13,655 nt of DNA, taken from assembly GCA_002493595.1 (NCBI GenBank), contig DKZG01000018.1:1-13655 (forward strand), read 5' to 3'. A program made the translations under genes and the position numbers. Shown piece by piece: positions 1 through 6,451 of this stretch; position 1 is the first letter of the stretch; each line of letters opens with the position of its first letter. Under the pieces are notes generated by a model that saw only the letters and a list, made by a program, of their open reading frames with translations, did not search any database and was not told the origin of the DNA. The DNA is from Ruminococcaceae bacterium UBA7080 (GTDB lineage Bacteria; Bacillota; Clostridia; Oscillospirales; Acutalibacteraceae).

Positions 1-333
1 GTTGAAAAAGGCGGCGGCTCGGCAGACGGACAGAGCTCAGGGAATCCGAGTCATGAATTTGATGAAAACCTTGATATGCCAAAATTTCCCGGCTGGGAAA
101 ACAAATCACCTGGCAAGGGATTTGAATGGGGAAGCACGGAAACAATAGAAAGCAATAAAGGCAATTGGTACAATAAAAAAACAGGGGAATCATTTCATTG
201 GGACATTGATCATTCCGAACCGATTGGTCCTCATTGGGATTACACTCGCCGAGATATTGATGAGGAGTACAGAATTTTTCCCGACGGCTCTTGGGAACGA
301 AAAATATTTGAAATGGATGGTGAAAAATATTGA
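1..333 (+). CDS. C-terminal end of a polymorphic toxin (type-37-like toxin domain), 5' partial
   Basis: The frame is open from base 1 to the TGA at 331-333, so the gene begins outside the window; an ATG at 76 is only internal. The visible 110 residues start with a Gly/Ser-rich linker, as often precedes a toxin tip, and continue into a compact domain. The run KGNWYNKKTGES, then HWDIDH and PIGPHWDY (visible residues about 53-81), matches what I remember of polymorphic toxin type 37 (Ntox37), a predicted RNase family in contact-dependent or secreted toxins. His66, His71 and His78 are candidate active-site residues. The next gene overlaps this one by four bases, as expected for a toxin-immunity pair. 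The delivery domains (LXG, Rhs or other) are upstream and cannot be seen. The family name comes from motif memory, not a search. Confidence 0.75.
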   Translation, partial: VEKGGGSADGQSSGNPSHEFDENLDMPKFPGWENKSPGKGFEWGSTETIESNKGNWYNKKTGESFHWDIDHSEPIGPHWDYTRRDIDEEYRIFPDGSWERKIFEMDGEKY

Positions 334-821
334 ATAAAAAACAAGACACATTTGAAAGATGTTATAATCTATATTATGACGATTTTTTAAAGGATAGGAT
401 ATATAAAAAAACAGCATTTACAAGCGGTGATCACACTCATTGCTTATTTGACGCAAAAGAAATAACGGATAATGAGGCATATTTAAACTTTAAGGAATGC
501 GATATGCAGGGCTATCACTCAAAAACCGGTAATGTATGGATTTGCCAAGATTGCTTTGAAGAAATCAAAAAGCGTCATACATTGAAAGAAGAAAAAAATA
601 CCGTTGAAGATATTGAGCGTGCTTTGTCGCATTTCAAAACGGTTGTAATTTCTCTTGAAAACGAGCAGTATATTATCAAAAACGCAGACGGTAAAATAGC
701 CGTTGTGCATAACGGAAAGGTCAGCGAATACGGCGACATTTTGCAAATGGAGCGTGAACAGGCTTTCTACGGCAAACCGCTCAGGGAAATTATTGATGAC
801 ATATTTATCGGAATTATTTAA
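330..821 (+). CDS. Probable immunity protein for the upstream toxin
   Basis: This encodes 163 residues. It starts at TTG (330-332) inside the toxin stop codon (TTGA overlap), so translation is probably coupled; only a weak GGATGG lies upstream. It is soluble, with no signal peptide or membrane segment. Residues about 35-85 hold a cysteine pattern (HTHCLF, then a Cys in KECDM, then WICQDCFEE). It resembles a short zinc-ribbon segment I associate with small Bacillota proteins ending in WICxxCF. Here the second Cys of the first expected pair appears to be Asp (HCLFD), so metal binding may be lost. The C-terminal half (from about 100) looks like a small alpha/beta domain. The immunity role is inferred from position: translational overlap behind a toxin and a terminator directly after. 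I do not recognise a named immunity family. Confidence 0.7.
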   Translation: MNKKQDTFERCYNLYYDDFLKDRIYKKTAFTSGDHTHCLFDAKEITDNEAYLNFKECDMQGYHSKTGNVWICQDCFEEIKKRHTLKEEKNTVEDIERALSHFKTVVISLENEQYIIKNADGKIAVVHNGKVSEYGDILQMEREQAFYGKPLREIIDDIFIGII

Positions 822-837
822 ACATATGGATATAAAA

Positions 838-861
838 AAGGGACGGATCAAACCGTCCCTT
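838..861. terminator. Bidirectional intrinsic terminator between convergent genes
   Basis: A perfect 9-bp stem (AAGGGACGG / CCGTCCCTT) with a 6-base loop is followed by TACTATTTTT on the plus strand. On the minus strand it is followed by a run of T (the A-run at 834-839). It ends both the immunity gene (stop at 821) and the convergent coiled-coil gene (stop at 877). Confidence 0.9.
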
Positions 862-876
862 ACTATTTTTGCTTAA

Positions 877-1437
877 TCAGCTGTTTTTGTTCTGACTGTT
901 CATAATACCCTGACGAATACGTCTGACATCGGAAAGAGCCTTGTAAAGTGAATCATCAATTGCAAGCAGTGTATCATCAGCATAATTGTTAACTGCCGTC
1001 AGCATCTCACGCGATTTGTTCTGAGCAGTTGTAACCATTTCATTTGCCTGATTTGTAGCATTGCCTAAAATTTCCGAAGCCTGAGTCTGAGCGTCGTTAA
1101 TATAAGCGTCACCCTGCTCTTTCGCCTTAGCAATGATGTCAGCAGCCTCAGCCTGGGCAGTCTGTGTAATTTGATCTCTTGCAACAAGCTCTCTTGCCTG
1201 TTCCTGCGCCTTTGCGATAATATCAGCAGCCTGCTTGTTAGCCTCTTCCAGAATATTATTTCTTGAATCAACAATAGCCTTTGCCTGCTTCGTTTCCTGC
1301 GGCGTATTCAAACGGATATCCTCAATAATTGTCTTAATCTTGTCAACATCAACAGCATACTTTTTACTAAGCGGTATAGAAGTAGCGTCATCAAGCACAT
1401 CCTCTAAATCTTCAAGCAAAATATCAGTATTTGTCAT
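877..1437 (-). CDS. Coiled-coil protein of the coaD operon (DivIVA/ATPase-subunit-like)
   Basis: This encodes 186 residues. The N-terminal 50 residues are acidic and helical (ILLEDLEDVLDDA, then DVDKIKTIIEDIR). After that comes a long Ala/Glu/Gln-rich heptad region with a repeating ADIIAKAxEQ unit at about residues 70-160, clearly a continuous coiled coil. There is no membrane segment. I recognise it as a conserved clostridial protein next to coaD, often named ATPase or DivIVA-like because of its resemblance to stalk subunits; its function is unknown. It starts one base after the coaD stop (TAAAATG), and its Shine-Dalgarno AAGGAG lies in the last coaD codons, so the two are co-transcribed and probably coupled. 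A structural or scaffold role in envelope or division is conceivable but not shown. Confidence 0.8.
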   Translation of the reverse strand: MTNTDILLEDLEDVLDDATSIPLSKKYAVDVDKIKTIIEDIRLNTPQETKQAKAIVDSRNNILEEANKQAADIIAKAQEQARELVARDQITQTAQAEAADIIAKAKEQGDAYINDAQTQASEILGNATNQANEMVTTAQNKSREMLTAVNNYADDTLLAIDDSLYKALSDVRRIRQGIMNSQNKNS

Positions 1438-1438
1438 T

Positions 1439-1921
1439 TTATTTTTCTCCTTTACACCTTAAATTTATATCTTTTACAATTTCTTTGGGCACATATGATG
1501 AAATATCACCGTTGAGGCTGCATACCTCTTTCACCATACTTGAAGAAAGAAACATATTTTCACCCTTAGCAGCAAGAAACACCGTTTCAATCTTCGGATA
1601 AAGACTTTTATTAATAAGTGCCAGCTGAAATTCATAGTCAAAATCAGACATAGCACGAAGTCCCTTAACAATAGCGGCAGCACCCTTTTGCTCAGCATAA
1701 TCAACCAAAAGGCCATCATATGTATCAACTTCAATATCAGGGTTATTAATACATTTTTTTATCAGGCCCATTCTTTCCTCAACTGTGAACATAGAGTTTT
1801 TGGCACTGTTGCTTAAAACAAGAACAATAACCTTATCAAAAAGTTCACTTGCACGTTCAATTATATCAAGATGCCCGAGTGTTACGGGATCAAAGCTGCC
1901 CGGACAAATAGCAATTCTCAT
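1439..1921 (-). CDS. coaD: Phosphopantetheine adenylyltransferase
   Basis: CoaD transfers AMP from ATP to 4'-phosphopantetheine to make dephospho-CoA, the fourth step of coenzyme A synthesis, in the cytoplasm. The 160-residue length is typical. Visible motifs are GSFDPVTLGHLDII with the nucleotidyltransferase T14-x-G-H17 signature, KGLRA (86-90) and FDYEFQ (94-99) for pantetheine binding, and the SSSMVKE segment (126-132) contacting ATP phosphates. All key residues are present. It lies four bases after the rsmD stop; the AGGAGG Shine-Dalgarno is inside the end of rsmD and is set rather far (about 13 bases) from the ATG. The rsmD-coaD order is common in Bacillota. Confidence 0.97.
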   Translation of the reverse strand: MRIAICPGSFDPVTLGHLDIIERASELFDKVIVLVLSNSAKNSMFTVEERMGLIKKCINNPDIEVDTYDGLLVDYAEQKGAAAIVKGLRAMSDFDYEFQLALINKSLYPKIETVFLAAKGENMFLSSSMVKEVCSLNGDISSYVPKEIVKDINLRCKGEK

Positions 1922-1925
1922 ATAT

Positions 1926-2468
1926 TCAGCTATCCCTCCTATAAAGAGTAAGCTTTGTCTTACCGTATCTTCTCACTCTGTCAGCCTTGAATGAAGCAAA
2001 GCTCTCAGGGAGATTTTCATTTGATGAGGTTTCACAAACGATTATACCGTTCTCTGACATCAAGGGACAAAGCATTTCAAGAGATTTTTCCATCAAGCCC
2101 TGATTATAAGGAGGATCAAGAAAGGCAATATCAAAATTATCCTTTCTCATCAAAAAAGATAACGAATCACTAAGCACAACCCGAGCATTGCTTTCAAGCT
2201 TACAATGCACAAGATTACTTTCAATGACGTTGACAGCCTGTCTGTTATTCTCAACAAATGTACAATGCCTTGCCCCACGTGACAAAGCTTCAATACCAAG
2301 CTGACCTGAACCGGCAAAAAGGTCAAGAACCTTTTTATCCTCGAGCTCAAATTGTATCATTGAAAACAGCGCCTCTTTAACAGACTCTGTTGTCGGTCTT
2401 GTGACATCCTCGCCGGGCAAAGTTTCAAGCCGCCTGCCCCTGGCTATGCCGGTTATAACACGCATCAT
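1926..2468 (-). CDS. rsmD: 16S rRNA (guanine(966)-N(2))-methyltransferase
   Basis: RsmD uses S-adenosylmethionine to methylate N2 of G966 in 16S rRNA in the assembled 30S subunit. The 180-residue protein has a class I methyltransferase fold. Visible are the RPT motif near the N-terminus (24-26), the SAM-binding motif I DLFAGSGQLGIEA (49-61), the acidic strand end FVENN (71-75), the catalytic DPPY (118-121), and the C-terminal RYGKTKL typical of the family. It starts with a double ATG, with GGAAG seven bases before the first. It heads the rsmD-coaD-coiled-coil operon and has its own promoter just after the uvrC stop. Confidence 0.95.
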   Translation of the reverse strand: MMRVITGIARGRRLETLPGEDVTRPTTESVKEALFSMIQFELEDKKVLDLFAGSGQLGIEALSRGARHCTFVENNRQAVNVIESNLVHCKLESNARVVLSDSLSFLMRKDNFDIAFLDPPYNQGLMEKSLEMLCPLMSENGIIVCETSSNENLPESFASFKADRVRRYGKTKLTLYRRDS

Positions 2469-2527
2469 TATTGTTCTTCCTTAAACGGTATAATAAAAAT
2501 AGGCAAATTACACCATTACCAATTTAC

Positions 2528-2556
2528 ATTATACAAATATGGCTTTTATTAGTCAA
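2528..2556 (-). promoter_or_regulatory. Sigma-A-type promoter for rsmD-coaD operon
   Basis: Read on the minus strand, TTGACT (2551-2556), a 17-base spacer and a perfect TATAAT (2528-2533) lie in the 105-base gap between uvrC and rsmD, about 60 bases before the rsmD ATG. Confidence 0.8.
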
Positions 2557-2573
2557 GCCGATTAACATTATTT

Positions 2574-4394
2574 TTACATTTTGTGATAGAAATTAAACAC
2601 GTGGTGTGCATTTTTTTCGCTTATACCCGGAATCTGCATCATTTCATCAACAGAAGCATTCTTAATAGCTGTAATAGTTTTAAAATGCTTAAGAAGCACC
2701 CTTGCTTTTGCATCACCTATGCCCTCAATTTTGGTTAAAGAGGTTGAAAGACTGCTCTTTTTATGTTTTTTATGATGATAGGTAACAGCAAAGCGGTGCA
2801 CTTCTTCCTGAATTTGAGAAACCAGTGTAAATACACGGCGATGAGAATTGATTTCAATTTCGCCGCCGCTTACGGCAATTGCTCTTGTGCGATGCTTATT
2901 ATCCTTAACCATACCGTAAACAGGCACATTTAGTCCCATAGCCCTTACAACTGGCAAAACTGCGTTTACCTGAGGTTCTCCACCATCAAGAAGAATTAAA
3001 TCCGGCAAAACTTTAAATGTACTGCCCTCTTCATCATTATAATAATGATTAAATCGGCGGGTCAGCACCTCTTGCATTGAACCAACATCATTTTGCCCGT
3101 CAAAACCTTTAATTGAAAACCGCTTATATGCACTTTTTAAAGGTCTGCCGTTATGAAATACAACCATACCGGCCACATTATCTGCTCCAAAGGTATGTGA
3201 AATATCATACGACTCAATGTATTCCGGAATTTTGCTGAGACCAAGCAGCTCCTTGAGCTCCTCAAGTGCAGCAATTTCTCTGCCAAGTCTTCCCTGCTGC
3301 TGGGCTAAATGCTCATTGGCGTTACTGATGCACATATTAACAATAGAAAGATGCTCACCCTTTTGAGGATGTATAAACTCAACCTTTTTACCGCGCCTGC
3401 TTTCAAGGAATTCTTTTAACAGCTGTTCATCAGCTATTTCACCGTCAACAGCAATTCTCGACGGAATTCGGCTTCGCATTGAATAATATCTTTCAATAAG
3501 TTCAAAGCGCGACTGCACCAAATCATCGACCGAGTCAATCAGCCAGTATTCTGTATCCGTTAGTTTTCCGTGTTCAAAACGAATTACCTCAAAACACGCC
3601 TTTTTATTCGTGTTTACTAAAGCAAATACATCTTCCTCCGGCACATTGATTGAAACAACCTTTTGCTTTTCCTCAAGGTTTTTTATTGCTTTTATTCTGT
3701 CCCTAAGCTTAGCAGCCTCCTCGAACTTCAAATTTTCAGATAATTCAAGCATCTGTTCCTGCATTTCTTTCACTGCTTTGACACTACCGCCTTTTAAAAA
3801 AGCTATGGCATCCTCAACATTATGGGCATATTCCTCCTGCTTTATACGTCCTGCACAGGGGGCAGCACAAATACCCATAAACCCGTTAAGACACGGACGG
3901 CTTTTCCCGTAATCCCTCGGAAACTTCTTATTACACCGCGGAAGTTTAAATATTCTTAGTGTTTCCTCAACTGCCTGCTTTACCGAAAAATTTGATGTAT
4001 AGGGGCCTATATAAGAGGCTTGATCATCATCCATCTGCTTGCACTCGCGTATACGCGGAAACGCCTCTTTTGTGATCTTTATATAATTATAGCCCTTATC
4101 ATCCTTTAAAAGAATATTATATTTAGGCTGATGCTGTTTTATCAAAGAACATTCAAGCACCAGTGCCTCAAATTCACTGTCGCACAGAATATAATCAAAA
4201 TCATCAACATTCTCTACCATTCTGATAACCTTAAGTGAATGATTTGTATGTGAACCGAAATAGGATGACACACGATTTTTAAGCTTTTTTGCCTTACCTA
4301 TATAGATGATTTTTCTATCCTTATTCTTCATAATATAGACACCGGGCTGAAGCGGAAGTGCCATAGCCTTTTTTCTAAGCTCTTTTTCAGTCAT
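2574..4394 (-). CDS. uvrC: UvrABC system protein C (excinuclease subunit C)
   Basis: UvrC makes both incisions around bulky DNA lesions in nucleotide excision repair after UvrA/UvrB damage recognition. About 606 residues, a normal length. Domains in order are GIY-YIG nuclease (about 12-95: PGVYIMKNK, IYIGKAKKLKNR), a four-Cys segment for the iron-sulfur cluster (Cys at about 154, 168, 176 and 180), the UVR domain that binds UvrB (about 203-238), the RNase H-like endonuclease domain (YDISH at about 396, LLDGGEPQ at about 468, EEVHRF near 530), and a C-terminal tandem helix-hairpin-helix (about 555-605). The DDH catalytic residues look intact. Start choice: AAGGAG stands seven bases before the ATG at 4394, while a TTG three bases upstream (4397) is too close, so I prefer the ATG. 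Confidence 0.97.
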   Translation of the reverse strand: MTEKELRKKAMALPLQPGVYIMKNKDRKIIYIGKAKKLKNRVSSYFGSHTNHSLKVIRMVENVDDFDYILCDSEFEALVLECSLIKQHQPKYNILLKDDKGYNYIKITKEAFPRIRECKQMDDDQASYIGPYTSNFSVKQAVEETLRIFKLPRCNKKFPRDYGKSRPCLNGFMGICAAPCAGRIKQEEYAHNVEDAIAFLKGGSVKAVKEMQEQMLELSENLKFEEAAKLRDRIKAIKNLEEKQKVVSINVPEEDVFALVNTNKKACFEVIRFEHGKLTDTEYWLIDSVDDLVQSRFELIERYYSMRSRIPSRIAVDGEIADEQLLKEFLESRRGKKVEFIHPQKGEHLSIVNMCISNANEHLAQQQGRLGREIAALEELKELLGLSKIPEYIESYDISHTFGADNVAGMVVFHNGRPLKSAYKRFSIKGFDGQNDVGSMQEVLTRRFNHYYNDEEGSTFKVLPDLILLDGGEPQVNAVLPVVRAMGLNVPVYGMVKDNKHRTRAIAVSGGEIEINSHRRVFTLVSQIQEEVHRFAVTYHHKKHKKSSLSTSLTKIEGIGDAKARVLLKHFKTITAIKNASVDEMMQIPGISEKNAHHVFNFYHKM

Positions 4395-4455
4395 CAAATC
4401 ACTCCTTTCAATAATCTACCGGTTGCAAGCGCAAATTAAAACCGAACAAAAAAAT

Positions 4456-4480
4456 AAAGCACAGCATTCTACTGCGCTTT
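4456..4480 (-). terminator. Intrinsic terminator after the HPr gene
   Basis: On the minus strand a 9-bp stem (AAAGCGCAG / CTGTGCTTT, one G-U pair) with a 7-base loop is followed by ATTTTTTTGTT. It lies just after the HPr stop at 4496 and before uvrC. I see no clear promoter for uvrC in the 61 bases downstream, so readthrough may feed it. Confidence 0.85.
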
Positions 4481-4495
4481 ATAAAGATATTGCAA

Positions 4496-4759
4496 TTACT
4501 CGGTAAAACCGCTCTTAACAAGAGCTACAAGACCTTCTACTGCATCCTCTTCGTCAGAACCGTCAGCAATAATGCGAATATCAGTTCCGCCCATAATGCC
4601 CAGTGAAAGCACACCTAAAAGGCTCTTTGCATTAACTCTTCTCTCTTCCTTTTCAACCCAAATGGATGACTTGAATTCGTTAGCCTTCTGAATAAAGAAT
4701 GTTGCAGGACGTGCATGAAGACCTACCTGATTTTCAACCTTTACATCTTTAACGAACAT
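4496..4759 (-). CDS. ptsH: Phosphocarrier protein HPr
   Basis: HPr is the small cytoplasmic phosphocarrier of the sugar phosphotransferase system. Enzyme I phosphorylates its histidine, and in Bacillota HPr kinase phosphorylates its serine to signal catabolite repression via CcpA. The 87-residue protein has the active-site motif GLHARPA with His15, and the regulatory serine in NAKSLLGVLSL (Ser46). The retained His15 argues against Crh, the paralogue lacking it. GAGAGG lies eight bases before the ATG. The gene is monocistronic by sequence: a strong promoter 70-100 bases upstream and a terminator right after. No enzyme I gene is next to it. Confidence 0.95.
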   Translation of the reverse strand: MFVKDVKVENQVGLHARPATFFIQKANEFKSSIWVEKEERRVNAKSLLGVLSLGIMGGTDIRIIADGSDEEDAVEGLVALVKSGFTE

Positions 4760-4831
4760 AACAATAACCTCTCATTCCTTAAAAATACAATATGTTGTGT
4801 TAATTAAACTCTATATTATCCTTCTTTACAT

Positions 4832-4859
4832 ATTATATCACCAAAATCCAATCGGTCAA
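4832..4859 (-). promoter_or_regulatory. Extended -10 promoter for HPr gene
   Basis: Minus-strand TTGACC (4854-4859), a 16-base spacer and TATAAT (4832-4837) preceded by TGA, giving an extended -10 (TGATATAAT). The leader to the HPr ATG is about 65 bases. Confidence 0.8.
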
Positions 4860-4940
4860 CAAATTAAGATAAAGTTCGTTTGACTTGTTAATTTCAGCTA
4901 AAATAATCTTCGCTTATTTGTGCAATATACACATAATTTT

Positions 4941-5672
4941 TTATTCTTTTTTTAGTTTCGACAAAAAAGCTAAATCGAAATCGGAAAGCTCGGCATGATT
5001 AAGCAAATCAGGACGGCGTTCATACGTCCTTTTCAGAGACTGCTCGCGTCTCCATTTATCAACATTGGCATGATGACCGGAAAGCAACACCTCAGGCACT
5101 TCCCTGTCTTGCCAAACTGATGGATGTGTATACTGCGGATATTCAAGAAGTGCGTTAAAATGGCTTTCTTCCTCAAAACACGCATCATCACTGAGAACAC
5201 CCGGAAGCATACGTGACACAGCATCTGCAACAATCAGTGCCGGCAGTTCACCACCGGTAAGCACATAATCACCAACTGATATTTCTTCAGGCTTAAGTGC
5301 TTCAATAACCCTTTCATCTATACCCTCATAATGGCCGCAAAGAAGGGCAATATTATCCAGCTTTGCAAGCTCCTTAACGCGTGTTTGAGTTAAGGTTTTG
5401 CCTTGGGGCGTAAGATAAATGAAATGCGGTCTGGCACCTATCTCTCTGCACAAAGACTGAAAGCAGTCAAAAATCGGCTGTGCGGTCATAACCATACCCA
5501 TACCGCCGCCATAGGGCTTATCATCAACTCGTCTGTGCTTATCAAGCGTATAATCACGTATGTCCACACAATTAATCTCTACCTTATTTGCCTGCCTTGC
5601 TCTGCCTATAATAGACTCGCTCATAACCGTGTTGCACATATCGGGAAAAAGTGTAAGAATATCAATCCTCAT
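4941..5672 (-). CDS. trmD: tRNA (guanine(37)-N(1))-methyltransferase
   Basis: TrmD methylates N1 of G37 next to the anticodon, preventing +1 frameshifts, using S-adenosylmethionine bound in a trefoil knot. The 243-residue protein shows family motifs: DDKPYGGGMGM (50-60), GHYEGIDER (113-121), GDYVLTGGELP (134-144), DAVSRMLPGVL (150-160) and the segment ending EYPQYTHP. The ATG at 5672 has AAAGGA seven bases upstream; the TTG at 5675 is too close. Its start overlaps the rimM end by 11 bases, so translation is probably coupled. The usual downstream rplS is absent; the next gene is HPr behind its own promoter. Confidence 0.97.
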   Translation of the reverse strand: MRIDILTLFPDMCNTVMSESIIGRARQANKVEINCVDIRDYTLDKHRRVDDKPYGGGMGMVMTAQPIFDCFQSLCREIGARPHFIYLTPQGKTLTQTRVKELAKLDNIALLCGHYEGIDERVIEALKPEEISVGDYVLTGGELPALIVADAVSRMLPGVLSDDACFEEESHFNALLEYPQYTHPSVWQDREVPEVLLSGHHANVDKWRREQSLKRTYERRPDLLNHAELSDFDLAFLSKLKKE

Positions 5673-6171
5673 CAAAAAGTCCTTTCATTCGCTTTATTTT
5701 TATAACCTGATACTCCGTATTGATTTCTTTAACAATATCAGGTATCGCGGGAATCAGGCTGTGCTTGCCCTGCGATTCCATGTCATAAATATCACATGAA
5801 CCGTAATTGAGAACATCTGCTACCTTACCGTACTCCTCTTCTGTATCCATATCAACAATATAACAGCCTATTAAATCTGCAATATAATTTGCATCATCAT
5901 CAATCTTTGCATCATCACGATTGCAATATAAAATCTTACCCTTAAGTGCCTGCGCTTCTTCAAGCGTATCGATTCCTTCAAGTTTTAATATCGCCGAATT
6001 TTTCTGTGCTCTTACAGAGAGAAGGTTAATCTGTTTTTCGCCTTTGTTGTCCATATATAAAACTTTAAACTGTTTAAGATAATCGATATCATCGCACCAA
6101 AGCTGCATTTTAACCTCGCCTTTAATTGCGTGCGTATTATTTATTTTGCCAACCTCTAAAAACTGTTTCAT
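5662..6171 (-). CDS. rimM: Ribosome maturation factor RimM
   Basis: RimM binds ribosomal protein S19 and helps 30S head assembly and 16S processing. The 169-residue length is typical. The N-terminal beta-barrel begins VGKINNTHAIKGEVK (about 7-21), matching the family's G-x-H-G-hydrophobic-x-G start. The C-terminal PRC barrel covers about 95-169 (DLIGCYIVD, YGKVADVLNYGSCDIY, LIPAIPDIVKEIN). The ATG is preceded three bases away by GGTGAT, which pairs with the outer part of the anti-Shine-Dalgarno. It heads a rimM-trmD pair. The common Bacillota partners rpsP and the KH-domain gene are not upstream; a divergent tRNA gene is there instead. Confidence 0.95.
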   Translation of the reverse strand: MKQFLEVGKINNTHAIKGEVKMQLWCDDIDYLKQFKVLYMDNKGEKQINLLSVRAQKNSAILKLEGIDTLEEAQALKGKILYCNRDDAKIDDDANYIADLIGCYIVDMDTEEEYGKVADVLNYGSCDIYDMESQGKHSLIPAIPDIVKEINTEYQVIKIKRMKGLFDED

Positions 6172-6186
6172 TTTATCACCAAGAAT

Positions 6187-6215
6187 ATTATATATACTTT
6201 TTTTGTTTTTGGCAA
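6187..6215 (-). promoter_or_regulatory. Promoter of rimM-trmD
   Basis: Minus-strand TTGCCA (6210-6215), 17-base spacer, TATAAT (6187-6192). Only 15 bases separate the -10 box from the rimM ATG, so the leader would be very short (about 8 bases) and the GGTGAT ribosome site would sit at the mRNA tip. Confidence 0.65.
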
Positions 6216-6226
6216 TAAAAATATAA

Positions 6227-6255
6227 TTGACATAAACGTCTTTTTATATTATTAT
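6227..6255 (+). promoter_or_regulatory. Promoter of tRNA-Ala
   Basis: Perfect TTGACA (6227-6232), 17-base spacer, TATTAT (6250-6255), ending 16 bases before the tRNA. Its -35 is only 11 bases from the -35 of the divergent rimM promoter. Confidence 0.75.
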
Positions 6256-6271
6256 CTATAATATAGTATTT

Positions 6272-6347
6272 GGGGCATTAGCGCAGCTGGGAGCGCACCA
6301 CACTGGCAGTGTGGGGGTCAGGGGTTCAAGTCCCCTATGCTCCACCA
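6272..6347 (+). tRNA. tRNA-Ala (anticodon GGC)
   Basis: The 76-base gene folds as a complete cloverleaf: acceptor GGGGCAT / ATGCTCC (one G-U), D arm GCGC / GCGC, anticodon stem CCACA / TGTGG with loop CTGGCAG (anticodon GGC at 6305-6307), and T arm AGGGG / CCCCT with loop TTCAAGT. The 3' CCA is encoded. It reads alanine GCC/GCU codons. It stands alone with its own promoter and terminator, and it marks the boundary between the core genes to the left and accessory DNA to the right. tRNA genes often serve as integration sites; no second copy of its 3' end is visible in the window. Confidence 0.97.
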
Positions 6348-6356
6348 GAAAAGAAT

Positions 6357-6394
6357 AATCCGAAACTTGTTATCGTTGGTAACTGTTTCGGATT
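6357..6394 (+). terminator. Terminator after tRNA-Ala
   Basis: A 10-bp stem (AATCCGAAAC / GTTTCGGATT) encloses an 18-base loop that can form a further GTTA / TAAC stem. It is followed by TTCTGTTTTT. Confidence 0.85.
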
Positions 6395-6415
6395 TTCTGT
6401 TTTTATATAGTATTA

Positions 6416-6443
6416 AAGGCAGAGAGTTGATGCTCTCTGCCTT
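6416..6443 (-). terminator. Hairpin after the HD-Hsp90 gene (copy A of a repeated hairpin)
   Basis: Perfect 11-bp stem (AAGGCAGAGAG / CTCTCTGCCTT), 6-base loop, starting eight bases after the stop of the large minus-strand gene. The T-run on the minus strand is weak (TTTAATACTATA). A nearly identical hairpin (copy B) is at 9633-9660. Confidence 0.65.
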
Positions 6444-6451
6444 GTTTGTAT

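Noticed and set aside
3610..3912. Plus-strand ORF of 100 codons within uvrC
   Set aside because: uvrC is intact and clearly coding on the minus strand here; this is a shadow frame.
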